DNA of 64,000 nt from Stutzerimonas stutzeri (GTDB taxonomy: Bacteria; Pseudomonadota; Gammaproteobacteria; Enterobacterales; Pasteurellaceae). Below, piece by piece: positions 48,288 to 56,815 of this stretch; the stretch's first letter is position 1, and every line of letters starts with the position of its first letter. A program made the position numbers and the translations under genes. The notes beneath the pieces are model-generated. The model did not search any database, was not told where the DNA came from, and saw only the letters and a list, made by a program, of their open reading frames with translations. The DNA is taken from NCBI GenBank assembly GCA_901420285.1, contig CABDVE010000001.1:1426001-1490000 (forward strand), written 5' to 3'.

Positions 48288-49694
48288 ATGAATTACTTCT
48301 TCACCTTCCTACTACAAACTCTGCTTCCCATTAGCCTTTTACTCGGTGCGGCATGGGCCAAATCTCGCGATCTTTACCTAAAAGGCATAATTTGGGGTTC
48401 GTTACTCGCCTTTTTTGTCGGTGTTACTTTACGTCTGAATTCACCTGGCACACAAACTTTCAATCTCGGTTTTACAATTTTCTTGCTTGCAACATTCATT
48501 CTATTCGCCACCAGCCAATGTTTTAATGCTCGCAAACTCGCTTATTTCTGGCAATTTTTATTGATGCTTATCGCCGGCAATTTATGGGCGAAGGATCCAA
48601 ATATTGGCACGTTCACCAATATTGATGTCATCAACACCGATTTTATTTTGCACGCCAGTGCTGTTATTTTTGGCATTATTTTTTGCGGGTCCCTCGGTGC
48701 TTGGATTTATTTTCTCTTCCAGCAAAGCGAAAAAACAGACAAAAAATTCATCGCTCAATTTAAAAGTCTCATCGCGTTACTTTTAGTCTGCCTCATTATT
48801 CCAATCATCGGTGAATTGATGCTTAGTTTGATAAAATTGCAACTCATCGAACTCACTAAACCACGCTTAAGTTTCGTAGCAAAATCCGGAGAAATCACCG
48901 GTTATTTAAACTATATTTGTGCTGCATTAATTCTGTTATTTATCGGGCTATTCTACGGAAGCATTCACCGCGCCCGCATACAAGCCGTGGCACAAGCGGG
49001 AAATCCAATTGAAAAACGTCAAAAATTAGCAGCCGCACTAATTTCTCGTCGCCTCATCCGTTGGGGCGCGCTTGCTGCGATAATTATTGCGACAAATCAA
49101 CTCTACTGGGAACAAATCGCCTCGCGTCCGCCCCAACTTTCTGAAGCGCAGCCTGTTACATTAGATGAAGAACAAAACGTACATATTCCTATTGAGCAAG
49201 TAAAAGACGGTAAACTGCATCGTTTTGTTTGGATTGCCGATGACGGAAAAGCGGTACGTTTTTTCATAATTAACCGCCAACCGGCGAAAATCAGTCTCGC
49301 TGCGGTATTTGATGCCTGCTTATTGTGCGGCGATCAAGGTTATGTGATGCAAGACAATCAAGTGGTCTGTGTGGGCTGTGGCGTACATATGTTTATCCCA
49401 TCCATTGGCAAACCAGGCGGTTGTAATCCGGTGCCCATAGAAAATTGGCAACAAACGGAAAATGACATCGTAATTAATCGTGCCTCTTTGGAGGATGGAC
49501 TGAATTTATTTAGCACCATCGTGGAAATCAACGTGCAAGATCCGATTAGTGGCGCAAAGCTTAAAAACATCGAAACCGAGCACAAATACAGCTATGAAAA
49601 TCACACTTATTTCTTTGAAAACGAGAAAAATCTTGAGTTGTTCCGCGATAATCCGGAAAAATACCTCGGTAACCTGAAAGAACAAGGGGAATAA
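48288..49694 (+). CDS. DUF2318 membrane protein of the P19 iron-uptake operon
   Basis: 468 residues. The N-terminal half has about seven or eight membrane segments (residues 1-230, plus one near 255). The C-terminal periplasmic half holds the DUF2318 cysteine cluster: DACLLCGDQG near 342-350, VVCVGCGVHMF near 360-370 and GKPGGCNP near 378. This would bind metal or a cluster. The last 50 residues (DPISGAKL to RDNPEKYLG) resemble a YHS domain, but the usual metal Cys residues are Ser, Glu or Asn. It matches Cj1660 by position and architecture. No convincing ribosome-binding site is visible. Confidence 0.85.
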   Translation: MNYFFTFLLQTLLPISLLLGAAWAKSRDLYLKGIIWGSLLAFFVGVTLRLNSPGTQTFNLGFTIFLLATFILFATSQCFNARKLAYFWQFLLMLIAGNLWAKDPNIGTFTNIDVINTDFILHASAVIFGIIFCGSLGAWIYFLFQQSEKTDKKFIAQFKSLIALLLVCLIIPIIGELMLSLIKLQLIELTKPRLSFVAKSGEITGYLNYICAALILLFIGLFYGSIHRARIQAVAQAGNPIEKRQKLAAALISRRLIRWGALAAIIIATNQLYWEQIASRPPQLSEAQPVTLDEEQNVHIPIEQVKDGKLHRFVWIADDGKAVRFFIINRQPAKISLAAVFDACLLCGDQGYVMQDNQVVCVGCGVHMFIPSIGKPGGCNPVPIENWQQTENDIVINRASLEDGLNLFSTIVEINVQDPISGAKLKNIETEHKYSYENHTYFFENEKNLELFRDNPEKYLGNLKEQGE

Positions 49695-49696
49695 CG

Positions 49697-51055
49697 ATGT
49701 TAGCAAGAATGTTATTTCAATCTTGGCGATTCGGCATTAAACGCAAATTATTGGCGATAATCACCATTTTCTTGGCGGCCTGCTTAGTTTCTGCGCTGCT
49801 TGCGGTATCCATCGACATCGGCGACAAAATGGCGAAAGAGCTAAAATCTTACGGTGCGAATATTTTAATCGAACCGGCCGGCAATGCGGTGCTCTCGGAG
49901 GAGTTCAATACCGGCACCGCATTGGCAAGCCAAGATTTTATTGATGAAAAAGAACTGCCGGCGATTAAAGATATTTTCTGGCGCAATAATATTGTTGGCT
50001 TCGCCCCACAACTGACGGCTACGGTTCAAGCTAAAAAGGTACAAGCTGAAAAAGCGTTGCCAATATCTGACGCTCATTCTGCTGCCACTGCGAGTGAAAA
50101 CATTAGTATTCTCGGCACCTTTTTCGATCATCACATCGCCGTACCGGATGAAGAGGACTATCACACCGGACAGCGTATTATTAGCCCCTATTGGCAAGTA
50201 CAAGGCGAATGGGTGAATGACACAGAGGATAATTTCGGCGAACAAATTCCCGTACTCGTAGGCGCCCAACTTGCCAAACATAAAGGTTGGAAAATCGGTG
50301 ATCGCTTAAATCTGCGTTATCAAGAAGGCGACATTGACAATCAACGTTTAATCAAAATTGAAGGTATTTTAAACACCGGTGGTGCAGAAGATAACCTAAT
50401 CGTAATGCCGTTAAGCGCAGCGCAAGCCTTACTCGGTTTGGAAGGTAAAGTACAATCGGTCAAAGTGTCCGCGCTGACAGTGCCGGAAAATACGCTTTCC
50501 CGTAAAGCACGCATCAATAGCGATGCGTTAGATGCGGAAGAATACGATCGCTGGTACTGTACCGCCTATGTTTCCTCCATTTCCCACCAATTGGAAGAAG
50601 CGATTTCCGGCGCAGTAGTACGCCCGATTTGGCAAGTGGCGGCATCGGAAGGTATCGTAATCGGTAAAATTCAATTATTGCTTGCCGTCGTGACCATAGC
50701 GGCATTAATCGCAGCGGCAATGGGGATTGCTTCGTTAATGAGTTCCTCTATTATCGAACGGGCAAAAGAAATCGGTTTAATGAAAGCACTTGGCGCTTAT
50801 CAATGGCAAATTGTATTACTATTTTATTGCGAAGCGATTCTCAGTGCGCTTATCGGCGGCGCTTTTGGTTGTATTGCGGGCTGGGGATTGGCGAAATTTA
50901 TCGGTACAACATTATTCGGCGCGCCATTAAGTTTTGCTTGGATTGTCATTCCGTGCGTGTTGGCACTATCCGTCCTTATCGCGCTAATCGGTACTTGGTT
51001 TCCAGCACACCGCATTGCCAAATTGTACCCGGTGGAGGTGCTGTATGGCCGCTAA
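49697..51055 (+). CDS. FtsX-type ABC permease of the iron operon (first)
   Basis: 452 residues. One N-terminal membrane segment (AIITIFLAACLVSALLAVSI, about residues 17-38), a large periplasmic MacB-like domain, and three C-terminal membrane segments beginning IGKIQLLLAVVTIAALIAAAMG. It matches Cj1661 by position. It is thought to act with the second permease and the ATPase in the P19 system, possibly delivering reducing power or removing cargo; the substrate is unknown. Two repeat copies (49882, 49914) encode GNAVLSEEFNTGTALAS at the start of the periplasmic domain. GGGG precedes the start. Confidence 0.85.
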   Translation: MLARMLFQSWRFGIKRKLLAIITIFLAACLVSALLAVSIDIGDKMAKELKSYGANILIEPAGNAVLSEEFNTGTALASQDFIDEKELPAIKDIFWRNNIVGFAPQLTATVQAKKVQAEKALPISDAHSAATASENISILGTFFDHHIAVPDEEDYHTGQRIISPYWQVQGEWVNDTEDNFGEQIPVLVGAQLAKHKGWKIGDRLNLRYQEGDIDNQRLIKIEGILNTGGAEDNLIVMPLSAAQALLGLEGKVQSVKVSALTVPENTLSRKARINSDALDAEEYDRWYCTAYVSSISHQLEEAISGAVVRPIWQVAASEGIVIGKIQLLLAVVTIAALIAAAMGIASLMSSSIIERAKEIGLMKALGAYQWQIVLLFYCEAILSALIGGAFGCIAGWGLAKFIGTTLFGAPLSFAWIVIPCVLALSVLIALIGTWFPAHRIAKLYPVEVLYGR

Positions 51056-52178
51056 TAAAACGATGTTCTGGCGTTTAATTTTCCGTGCGCTTCGCCTGCG
51101 TTTACAACGCGTAACAATTATTTTCACCGCGCTTGCTGTGGGTGCAAGTATCGTGACAGCGATGGCCGCCGTGTATTTTGATATCAACACAAAAATGAGC
51201 CAAGAATTGCGCACTTTCGGTGCCAATTTCTATATCGGTTCGGCAACCGGCGGTATGATTGAGGTCGATCGCTTTGATGAGATATTACAACAAGCCCCAC
51301 ACGGCTTAATCAGTGCCGCCAGCCCTTATATTTATGGTGTTGCACGTAGTGAATTGGAAAAAATCGTCATCATGGGAGTACGCTTTGAAAATATGCGTAT
51401 TCTTGCGCCTTATTGGCAAATTAGCGGCACACCAATTAATGTGAACTTTGACGATCGCAATGCGATGATCGGCAAAACCTTGGCGGAACGTCTCCACTTA
51501 AAAATCGACGATAAATTGCAATTGAGCAAAAATTCGATAGAAAAACATCAATTTACTATTAAGGCCATTGTAGAAGCCGGCGACGCCACCGACAACATGC
51601 TGATCGTGAATCTTGATTTTGCACAAAATTGGTTGGAAAAAGAAGGGCTTGCCAATAATGGCTTACTTAACGTAAAAAACGAATCCGGCCAAGCGGATAG
51701 TTTTGCCGAAACAATCATGCAGCGATATCCCGATATGGTTGCGCGCCCAATTCGTAAAGTATCGGCCTCTGAAGGACAGATCTTGGATAAAATCAAAGGC
51801 TTGATGGGATTAATTTCACTGGTGATTTTAGTGCTGGCGACACTTTGCGTGAACACCACCTTAATCGCAATTGTTGGCGAACGCGCTAAAGAATTTGCCC
51901 TACAAAAAGCCTTAGGTGCAAAACAATCGGATATTATTAAACAGATCTGTACGGAAATTTTAATTATCGCTGCAGCAGCTATCATTGCGGGCTTAATTTT
52001 TGGCTATTTATTGGCGCAAATTTTAGGATTCACCGTGTTTAAAGCCTACATCGATATGCGCTTGCCGGTAATTCCCATCACTATTGTTTTATCATTATTC
52101 GTCGCCTTGATCGCGGTAATCGTACCAACCCGCCGCGCATTAAAAATTCAAATGGCGAATGTTTTGAAGGGAGAGTAA
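51045..52178 (+). CDS. FtsX-type ABC permease of the iron operon (second)
   Basis: 377 residues from the ATG at 51045, seven bases after GGAGG; an upstream ATG would add ten. It overlaps the previous permease by 11 bases, so translation is coupled. The layout is the same: an N-terminal membrane segment (IFTALAVGASIVTAMAAVYF), a periplasmic domain and three C-terminal segments (LISLVILVLATLCVNTTLIA and two more). It corresponds to Cj1662. The two permeases probably form a heterodimer. Confidence 0.85.
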   Translation: MAANKTMFWRLIFRALRLRLQRVTIIFTALAVGASIVTAMAAVYFDINTKMSQELRTFGANFYIGSATGGMIEVDRFDEILQQAPHGLISAASPYIYGVARSELEKIVIMGVRFENMRILAPYWQISGTPINVNFDDRNAMIGKTLAERLHLKIDDKLQLSKNSIEKHQFTIKAIVEAGDATDNMLIVNLDFAQNWLEKEGLANNGLLNVKNESGQADSFAETIMQRYPDMVARPIRKVSASEGQILDKIKGLMGLISLVILVLATLCVNTTLIAIVGERAKEFALQKALGAKQSDIIKQICTEILIIAAAAIIAGLIFGYLLAQILGFTVFKAYIDMRLPVIPITIVLSLFVALIAVIVPTRRALKIQMANVLKGE

Positions 52179-52187
52179 TTTTTATGT

Positions 52188-52300
52188 CTAGGGTAATTCG
52201 TTACTCTAGGTTAAGCATAGCCCTACCCTTTTCTTTTGGGTAGAAATTGTAAGTTCCCCAACGGGGAACACTTATACGTAACTGTGGGTATATCCACCCA
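52188..52300. repeat. Four consecutive hairpins between the second permease and the ATPase
   Basis: CTAGGGTAA-TTCG-TTACTCTAG (52188-52209), CTACCC...GGGTAG (52223-52243), GTTCCCCAACGGGGAAC (52253-52269) and TGGGT...ACCCA (52285-52300) follow one another. None has a long T-run. They fill the only real gap among the downstream genes of the operon and may slow or attenuate read-through or protect mRNA ends. Confidence 0.65.
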
Positions 52301-52318
52301 TAGCACAAAGAGAAAAGT

Positions 52319-52990
52319 ATGACTAATTTTGTAATCGAAACCCAGCATTTATACAAACGCTTCGACCAAGTGACAGCGCTGGAAGACATTAACATTCAAA
52401 TTGCCGAAGGCGAATTTGTCGCCATTATGGGCGCATCCGGCTCGGGTAAAACTACCTTGATGAATATTCTGACCGGATTAGATACCGCCAGCGAAGGCAA
52501 AGTGATATTGGACGGCATAGATACGGCACAACTGGATGAAACCGGTCGTCAACGCTTCCGTGCAGAAAAAATCGGTTTGGTGTTCCAACAATTCCATTTA
52601 ATTCCTTATTTGACAGCGTTGGAAAACGTGATGTTGGCGCAACATTATCATAGTGTGATTGATGAAGCCGCTGCCAAAGCGGTACTGAAACAAGTCGGCT
52701 TAGAGCACCGCATTGAACACCGTCCTAGTCAGCTTTCCGGCGGCGAGCAACAACGGGTTTGTATCGCGCGCGCCTTGGTGAACCAGCCACCGGTAATTTT
52801 CGCCGATGAACCAACAGGCAATTTGGATGAAAAAAACGAGGCCTTAGTGCTTGATTTATTGCAACGCTTAAATCGTCAAGGCCGAACCATCGTGATGGTG
52901 ACGCATAATCCCGAGTTGGGTAATCTGACCGATCGCGTAATTTATTTACACCATGGTAAATTCATCAAAGAGGAAACACATGCAAAATAA
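52319..52990 (+). CDS. ABC transporter ATP-binding protein of the iron operon
   Basis: 223 residues with Walker [10 protein letters not shown], signature LSGGEQQRV, Walker [13 protein letters not shown] and switch His in MVTHNPEL. It is of the MacB/LolD type that serves FtsX-fold permeases, here the two upstream genes, and corresponds to Cj1663. EHRIEHRP just before the signature is encoded by a repeat copy (52705), as in lolD. AGAG lies before the ATG, and its end overlaps the next gene by 11 bases. Confidence 0.92.
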   Translation: MTNFVIETQHLYKRFDQVTALEDINIQIAEGEFVAIMGASGSGKTTLMNILTGLDTASEGKVILDGIDTAQLDETGRQRFRAEKIGLVFQQFHLIPYLTALENVMLAQHYHSVIDEAAAKAVLKQVGLEHRIEHRPSQLSGGEQQRVCIARALVNQPPVIFADEPTGNLDEKNEALVLDLLQRLNRQGRTIVMVTHNPELGNLTDRVIYLHHGKFIKEETHAK

Positions 52991-53459
52991 ACGATTAAAA
53001 TTACTGGCTCTCAGTGCGGCAGTTCTCTGCACCGTTTGCTGCAAAGAGCAAACCGCCAGTCTCGGCGATGCAGCGCCGGAAATTGTCGCTTACGACTTGC
53101 AAGGCAAACAAGCGAAGTTAAGCGATTGGCAAGGTACACGTCTGCTCACATTCTGGTCGGAAACATGCGGCGTTTGCGTAGCGGAATTAAAAGAATTGGA
53201 AGGCATCGCAGCAGCAAATCCAAATAAGGTGCAATTGATCGCAATTAACGTGGATGGAGAGAAAGCCGATACGCAAGCCGTGGTGAACAAACGCCAAATC
53301 ACACAACCGGTCATTAAAGATCAAATGAAAATCACCGCAGAACGTTATCAATTAGTCGGTACGCCAACCTCTTTTATTATTGATAAAGACGGCCATATTC
53401 AAGCAAAATTTGAGGGAAAAATTCCGCAAAAAGAGTTGGATAAACTTTTTAAAGGATAA
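52980..53459 (+). CDS. TlpA/ResA-like thioredoxin of the iron operon
   Basis: 159 residues from the ATG at 52980, six bases after AGAGGA. An N-terminal hydrophobic stretch (LKLLALSAAVLCTVC) is a signal peptide or anchor; Cys14-Cys18 could allow lipidation, but the lipobox is poor. The thioredoxin site is SETCGVCVAEL (CGVC), with a cis-Pro loop GTPTSF. It would act in the periplasm on the operon's other redox proteins. Campylobacter has two thioredoxins at this place (Cj1664, Cj1665); here there is one, followed by a cytochrome. Confidence 0.88.
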   Translation: MQNKRLKLLALSAAVLCTVCCKEQTASLGDAAPEIVAYDLQGKQAKLSDWQGTRLLTFWSETCGVCVAELKELEGIAAANPNKVQLIAINVDGEKADTQAVVNKRQITQPVIKDQMKITAERYQLVGTPTSFIIDKDGHIQAKFEGKIPQKELDKLFKG

Positions 53460-53462
53460 GTT

Positions 53463-53780
53463 ATGAAACGAATTTACTTTTTACTCGGTGCGCTTTGTTG
53501 TTTTTCTTTTTTCGTACAAGCGGAATCCCCCGCTAATCCTGATTTAGCCAAGGCTGAAAAAATTTATAAACGTTCCTGCGCTACTTGTCACGGCAAAAGC
53601 GGCGAAAAACCGGCAATGGGCGAATCAAAAATTATCAATCAGTTAAACGCAGAGGAAATTTCAAGCGCACTTTTTGATCATAAAAGTGGCAAAATTGTCG
53701 GTGCTGGTAATCCGGCTAAACAACGTTTAAGCGATCAAGAAATTCACGCACTTTCAGAATTTATCCCGGACTTAAAATAA
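53463..53780 (+). CDS. Small periplasmic cytochrome c
   Basis: 105 residues. A signal peptide (MKRIYFLLGALCCFSFFVQA) and one haem site CATCH (about residues 38-42) within YKRSCATCHGKSGEK. A later LSDQEIHALSEFIPDL helix is typical of class I c-type cytochromes. The candidate axial Met is in KPAMGES, unusually near the haem site. The gene follows the thioredoxin by three bases, with AAGGA before the start, so it belongs to the iron operon and may move electrons to or from ferric iron. Confidence 0.88.
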   Translation: MKRIYFLLGALCCFSFFVQAESPANPDLAKAEKIYKRSCATCHGKSGEKPAMGESKIINQLNAEEISSALFDHKSGKIVGAGNPAKQRLSDQEIHALSEFIPDLK

Positions 53781-53884
53781 ATTCTTGAAAAATAATGAAA
53801 CTAAGCCGAGAATAGACGGTCTTAACAGGGCTTGGCTTTTCCGCTAAGAAAAATATACTTAAATTTCAACTTAAAGGATTATTT

Positions 53885-54544
53885 ATGAACAAATTTACCA
53901 AAATCAGCGCAACCGCATTATTCGCGTTATTCTTAACCGCTTGCGATAAACCGGCGGACAAACCTGCAAATAACGCAAAACCAGAAACCGCACAACAAAC
54001 CGAGGCAGCCAAACCGGCTGAAGCTACACAACAAGCCGAGGCGGCAAAACCGGCTGAAGCCACACAACAAGCCGAGGCAACAAAACCGGCTGAAACAGCG
54101 CCTGCATTAAGTGCAGAAGAACAAGAAAAAGCGGACTACGAAAAATTAGTTGCGTGGAATCAACAACAGGGTGCAGCGCAAGCGCAAAGCCAACAAAAAC
54201 TACAACAAGAATTACAAGCTGCAATCGTTGCGCAAGACGAAAATAAAGCTAAGGCAGCAATTGAAGAATTCAATAAAACCGTTCAAGCAAGCATCGCAAG
54301 CTTAGACGCATTAGAAATTAAATCCGATTTAATTAAATCGGCACAAACTAAAACAAAAAATGTCTTAGCTCTTGCAAGCGAATTACTAGTCGCACAAGCT
54401 AATGTCAAAGATGAAGCGGAACAAAAAGTTTACGTTGAAAAAGCACAACAATTACAAAATGAAATGCAAGCTTTAGCACAACTTAGCGCGCAAATCGAAG
54501 CAAAATTAAATCCTGCCCCGGCTCAAGCACCGGCAGCAAAATAA
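53885..54544 (+). CDS. Repeat-containing lipoprotein of unknown function
   Basis: 219 residues. The signal peptide ends with lipobox LTAC (Cys20). A linker of 12-residue repeats (EAAKPAEATQQA, 2.7 copies, about residues 40-70) leads to a helical domain of about 140 residues rich in Gln, Ala and Lys, including EEQEKADYEKLVAWNQQQ. Such spacers often span the periplasm or peptidoglycan. I do not recognise a functional family. AAGGA precedes the ATG. An imperfect hairpin (53803-53842) upstream may end the iron operon. Confidence 0.75.
   Translation: MNKFTKISATALFALFLTACDKPADKPANNAKPETAQQTEAAKPAEATQQAEAAKPAEATQQAEATKPAETAPALSAEEQEKADYEKLVAWNQQQGAAQAQSQQKLQQELQAAIVAQDENKAKAAIEEFNKTVQASIASLDALEIKSDLIKSAQTKTKNVLALASELLVAQANVKDEAEQKVYVEKAQQLQNEMQALAQLSAQIEAKLNPAPAQAPAAK
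54002..54094 (+). repeat. 36-bp tandem repeat inside the lipoprotein gene, about 2.6 copies
   Basis: Units begin at 54002, 54038 and 54074; each starts GAGGC and contains AAACCGGCTGAAGC. They differ at a few third positions. Copy number changes keep the reading frame. Confidence 0.85.
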
Positions 54545-54554
54545 TTCCTCTCTA

Positions 54555-54599
54555 AAACACAAAAGTGCGGTCAATTAATTTGCCGCACTTTTTTTGTGT
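54555..54599 (+). terminator. Terminator after the lipoprotein gene
   Basis: ACACAAAAGTGCGG pairs with CCGCACTTTTTTTGTGT around a loop of about 12 bases, with a T-run inside the right arm. The left arm contains a Hin-type uptake core (54563). It may also serve the opposing gene. Confidence 0.8.
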
Positions 54600-54608
54600 C
54601 CCGAATTC

Positions 54609-55757
54609 TTATAATCCAACTCTGTCCTTAATTCGCTCGGCAAACATACCGATACTCACCGCAAAATAATTAGATTTATTCCAATCTAAAATCGTACGGA
54701 AATTATTAGATACCAAAAATACGCGCCCCACTTCTCTATCCGGGCGAACTAACCAAAGCGGCATATCGGCAAGGACACGCCATTTTTCTTGCTCTTGCGC
54801 ACTAAAATTCAAAGGCGCTACGCCTAAGCTTTGCCACTCGCTTAATGAACGAGCTTTATCTTTCTCAACACCGGCAAAAGACAACGCCATTGGTTGCGTT
54901 AACATCACTTCCGCTCCCCAAGGTAATTTATCATTCCACCCCACGGTATGTAGATAATTCGCAATAGAGGCGAACGCGTCAAATTGGTTTGTCCAAATAT
55001 CTTTCACGCCGTCGTCATCGCCGTCCGCCGCATAATTTAAAAACGCACTCGGCATAAATTGAGTTTGCCCCATAGCTCCCGCCCACGAACCAAGCATACG
55101 TTCGCGACGAATATGATCGCGTTCCAACATTTTCATCGCATTGATAAATTCTTTCCCGAACAAAGCTTCGCGTCGTCCCTCGAAGGCCAACGTAGCCAAA
55201 GCAGACAGTACATCATAATTACCTTGATAATACCCGAAACTACTTTCCATCCCCCACAGCGCTAAAATATATTCCTGCTGCACACCATAACGTTGACTAG
55301 CCCGTTGCAACGGCGCCAAAGTTTCCCAATAACGCGTTTCGGCAATGGCTACTTTATTATCGGTCAGCACCTTGTTGAGATAGTTTGTCGTGCCGTTTGG
55401 ATTTAAAATCGGCGGTGCATTCGGGTCACGTTTTTTAACACTGCCTGCTTGTGCACGATCTAAATCCACTGCCTTTTGCACATATCGGATATTATTTTGC
55501 GCCGCCAATACAGATTTCGACACACCTTGTGCCGCCGCTTTGCCTTTTAAAAATTGTACGTAATCATCAAAATTATCCGGCGTGCGGGGCTTATCGTAAG
55601 TAGCATCCGCGTCAATTGAAGCAATAAAGCTTGGGTTCAATGCGGTGCTATTTTGAGAGTTCAATGCGGTGCCGTAGCGAGCATCCGATTCACTGCTTGA
55701 GCATCCAAAGGTAAACGTCGATAAAAGAAAGGTTGAAATAAAAGGAATACTTTTCAT
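54609..55757 (-). CDS. Lytic murein transglycosylase, MltB family lipoprotein
   Basis: 382 residues from the ATG at 55757; a longer frame adds 27 residues that would bury the signal peptide. Lipobox FTFGC (Cys18-19 region) marks an outer-membrane lipoprotein. The catalytic Glu is in LWGMESSFGYYQG, followed by GAMGQTQFMPSAFLNYAADGD and an SLT domain (MltB type) that cleaves the peptidoglycan MurNAc-GlcNAc bond. The linker right after the lipid anchor carries two repeat copies (55638, 55662), reading YGTALNSQNSTALNP. Confidence 0.88.
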   Translation of the reverse strand: MKSIPFISTFLLSTFTFGCSSSESDARYGTALNSQNSTALNPSFIASIDADATYDKPRTPDNFDDYVQFLKGKAAAQGVSKSVLAAQNNIRYVQKAVDLDRAQAGSVKKRDPNAPPILNPNGTTNYLNKVLTDNKVAIAETRYWETLAPLQRASQRYGVQQEYILALWGMESSFGYYQGNYDVLSALATLAFEGRREALFGKEFINAMKMLERDHIRRERMLGSWAGAMGQTQFMPSAFLNYAADGDDDGVKDIWTNQFDAFASIANYLHTVGWNDKLPWGAEVMLTQPMALSFAGVEKDKARSLSEWQSLGVAPLNFSAQEQEKWRVLADMPLWLVRPDREVGRVFLVSNNFRTILDWNKSNYFAVSIGMFAERIKDRVGL

Positions 55758-55860
55758 TAATTTCACTTTAAAACAAATAATTAGACTAAACGCGCTTAAA
55801 TAAAAAATAAGCCCGAACGAAAAAATACGAATGGGCAAGATGCAACCGAACGTATAGAAA

Positions 55861-56625
55861 TCAATGTCGGGCTAAAATTGAACGTACTTTCTCCAAGTCT
55901 TCTGCCGTATCTACGCCTACTTCCGGCGCTTCTTGGGCTAATTCCACATGAATGCGTTCACCGTTCCACAGCACGCGTAGCTGTTCAAGTTTTTCTAAAT
56001 TTTCTAACTCAGTCGGCGCCCATTGCACGTATTGTTTAATGAAACCGGCACGGTAGGCGTAAATGCCGATATGGCGCCAATAAACATCGGCAAGTTGCGC
56101 CTTCGCCGGCTCTTGCAAATTCATAAATTGATCGCGGTCGTAAGGAATTACCGAACGGGAAAAATACAGCACATAACCGTTTTTATCGGTCAACACTTTC
56201 ACTACATTCGGGTTAAATAATTCTTGAGGCTCCTGAATTTTCACCGCAAGGCTTGCCATATTCACCTTAAAATTGGCTAAGTTTTCCGCCACTTGACGCA
56301 CAATTCGCGGCGGAATTAACGGCTCATCACCTTGAATATTGACGATAATTTCGTCATCTGCAATGGCTAATTTTTCCACCACTTCCGCCAAACGTTCCGT
56401 ACCGGAATTATGATGTTCGGCAGTCATACAGACTTCTGCACCGAAATCTTTTGCCACTTGCGCCACATTTTTATTATCGGTGGCGATAATTACACGGCTT
56501 GCGCCGGACTGCCGTGCTTTTTCAAATACATGTTGAATCATCGGCTTGCCAGCAATATCAGCCAGCGGTTTGCCCGGCAAGCGTGACGACGCAAAACGAG
56601 CGGGAATAATTACGCTAAATGTCAT
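55861..56625 (-). CDS. kdsB: CMP-Kdo synthetase (3-deoxy-manno-octulosonate cytidylyltransferase)
   Basis: 254 residues. It activates Kdo with CTP before transfer to lipid A. The N-terminal nucleotide-binding [19 protein letters not shown], the [12 protein letters not shown] block and [11 protein letters not shown] are characteristic. AAGGAAAAG precedes the ATG. It is last in the comEC-msbA-lpxK-ycaR-kdsB string. KdsA, KdsC and KdsD are also in the window. Confidence 0.96.
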   Translation of the reverse strand: MTFSVIIPARFASSRLPGKPLADIAGKPMIQHVFEKARQSGASRVIIATDNKNVAQVAKDFGAEVCMTAEHHNSGTERLAEVVEKLAIADDEIIVNIQGDEPLIPPRIVRQVAENLANFKVNMASLAVKIQEPQELFNPNVVKVLTDKNGYVLYFSRSVIPYDRDQFMNLQEPAKAQLADVYWRHIGIYAYRAGFIKQYVQWAPTELENLEKLEQLRVLWNGERIHVELAQEAPEVGVDTAEDLEKVRSILARH

Positions 56626-56635
56626 AATCTTTTCC

Positions 56636-56815
56636 TTATTCTTTCAAAGTTTCTGCTTTTTCGGCAAGCAACAGCGGCACGCCGTTTTTAATCGGGTAGG
56701 CTAGACGCTCATAACGACAAATCAAACGTTGATGTTGCGCATCATATTGCAAGCGCGCCAAACAACGCGGGCATGCAAGAATTTCCAGCAATTTGGGATT
56801 TAATCCTTCAGCCAT
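56636..56815 (-). CDS. ycaR: Trm112/YcaR-family small zinc-ribbon-like protein
   Basis: 59 residues from the ATG at 56815 ([20 protein letters not shown]); a longer reading into lpxK is rejected. One CPRC pair near residues 15-18 and the C-terminal [13 protein letters not shown] match the UPF0434/YcaR family. Only one Cys pair remains, so zinc binding is partial at best. It overlaps the lpxK stop by 8 bases and precedes kdsB by 10 bases, as in E. coli. Confidence 0.88.
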   Translation of the reverse strand: MAEGLNPKLLEILACPRCLARLQYDAQHQRLICRYERLAYPIKNGVPLLLAEKAETLKE

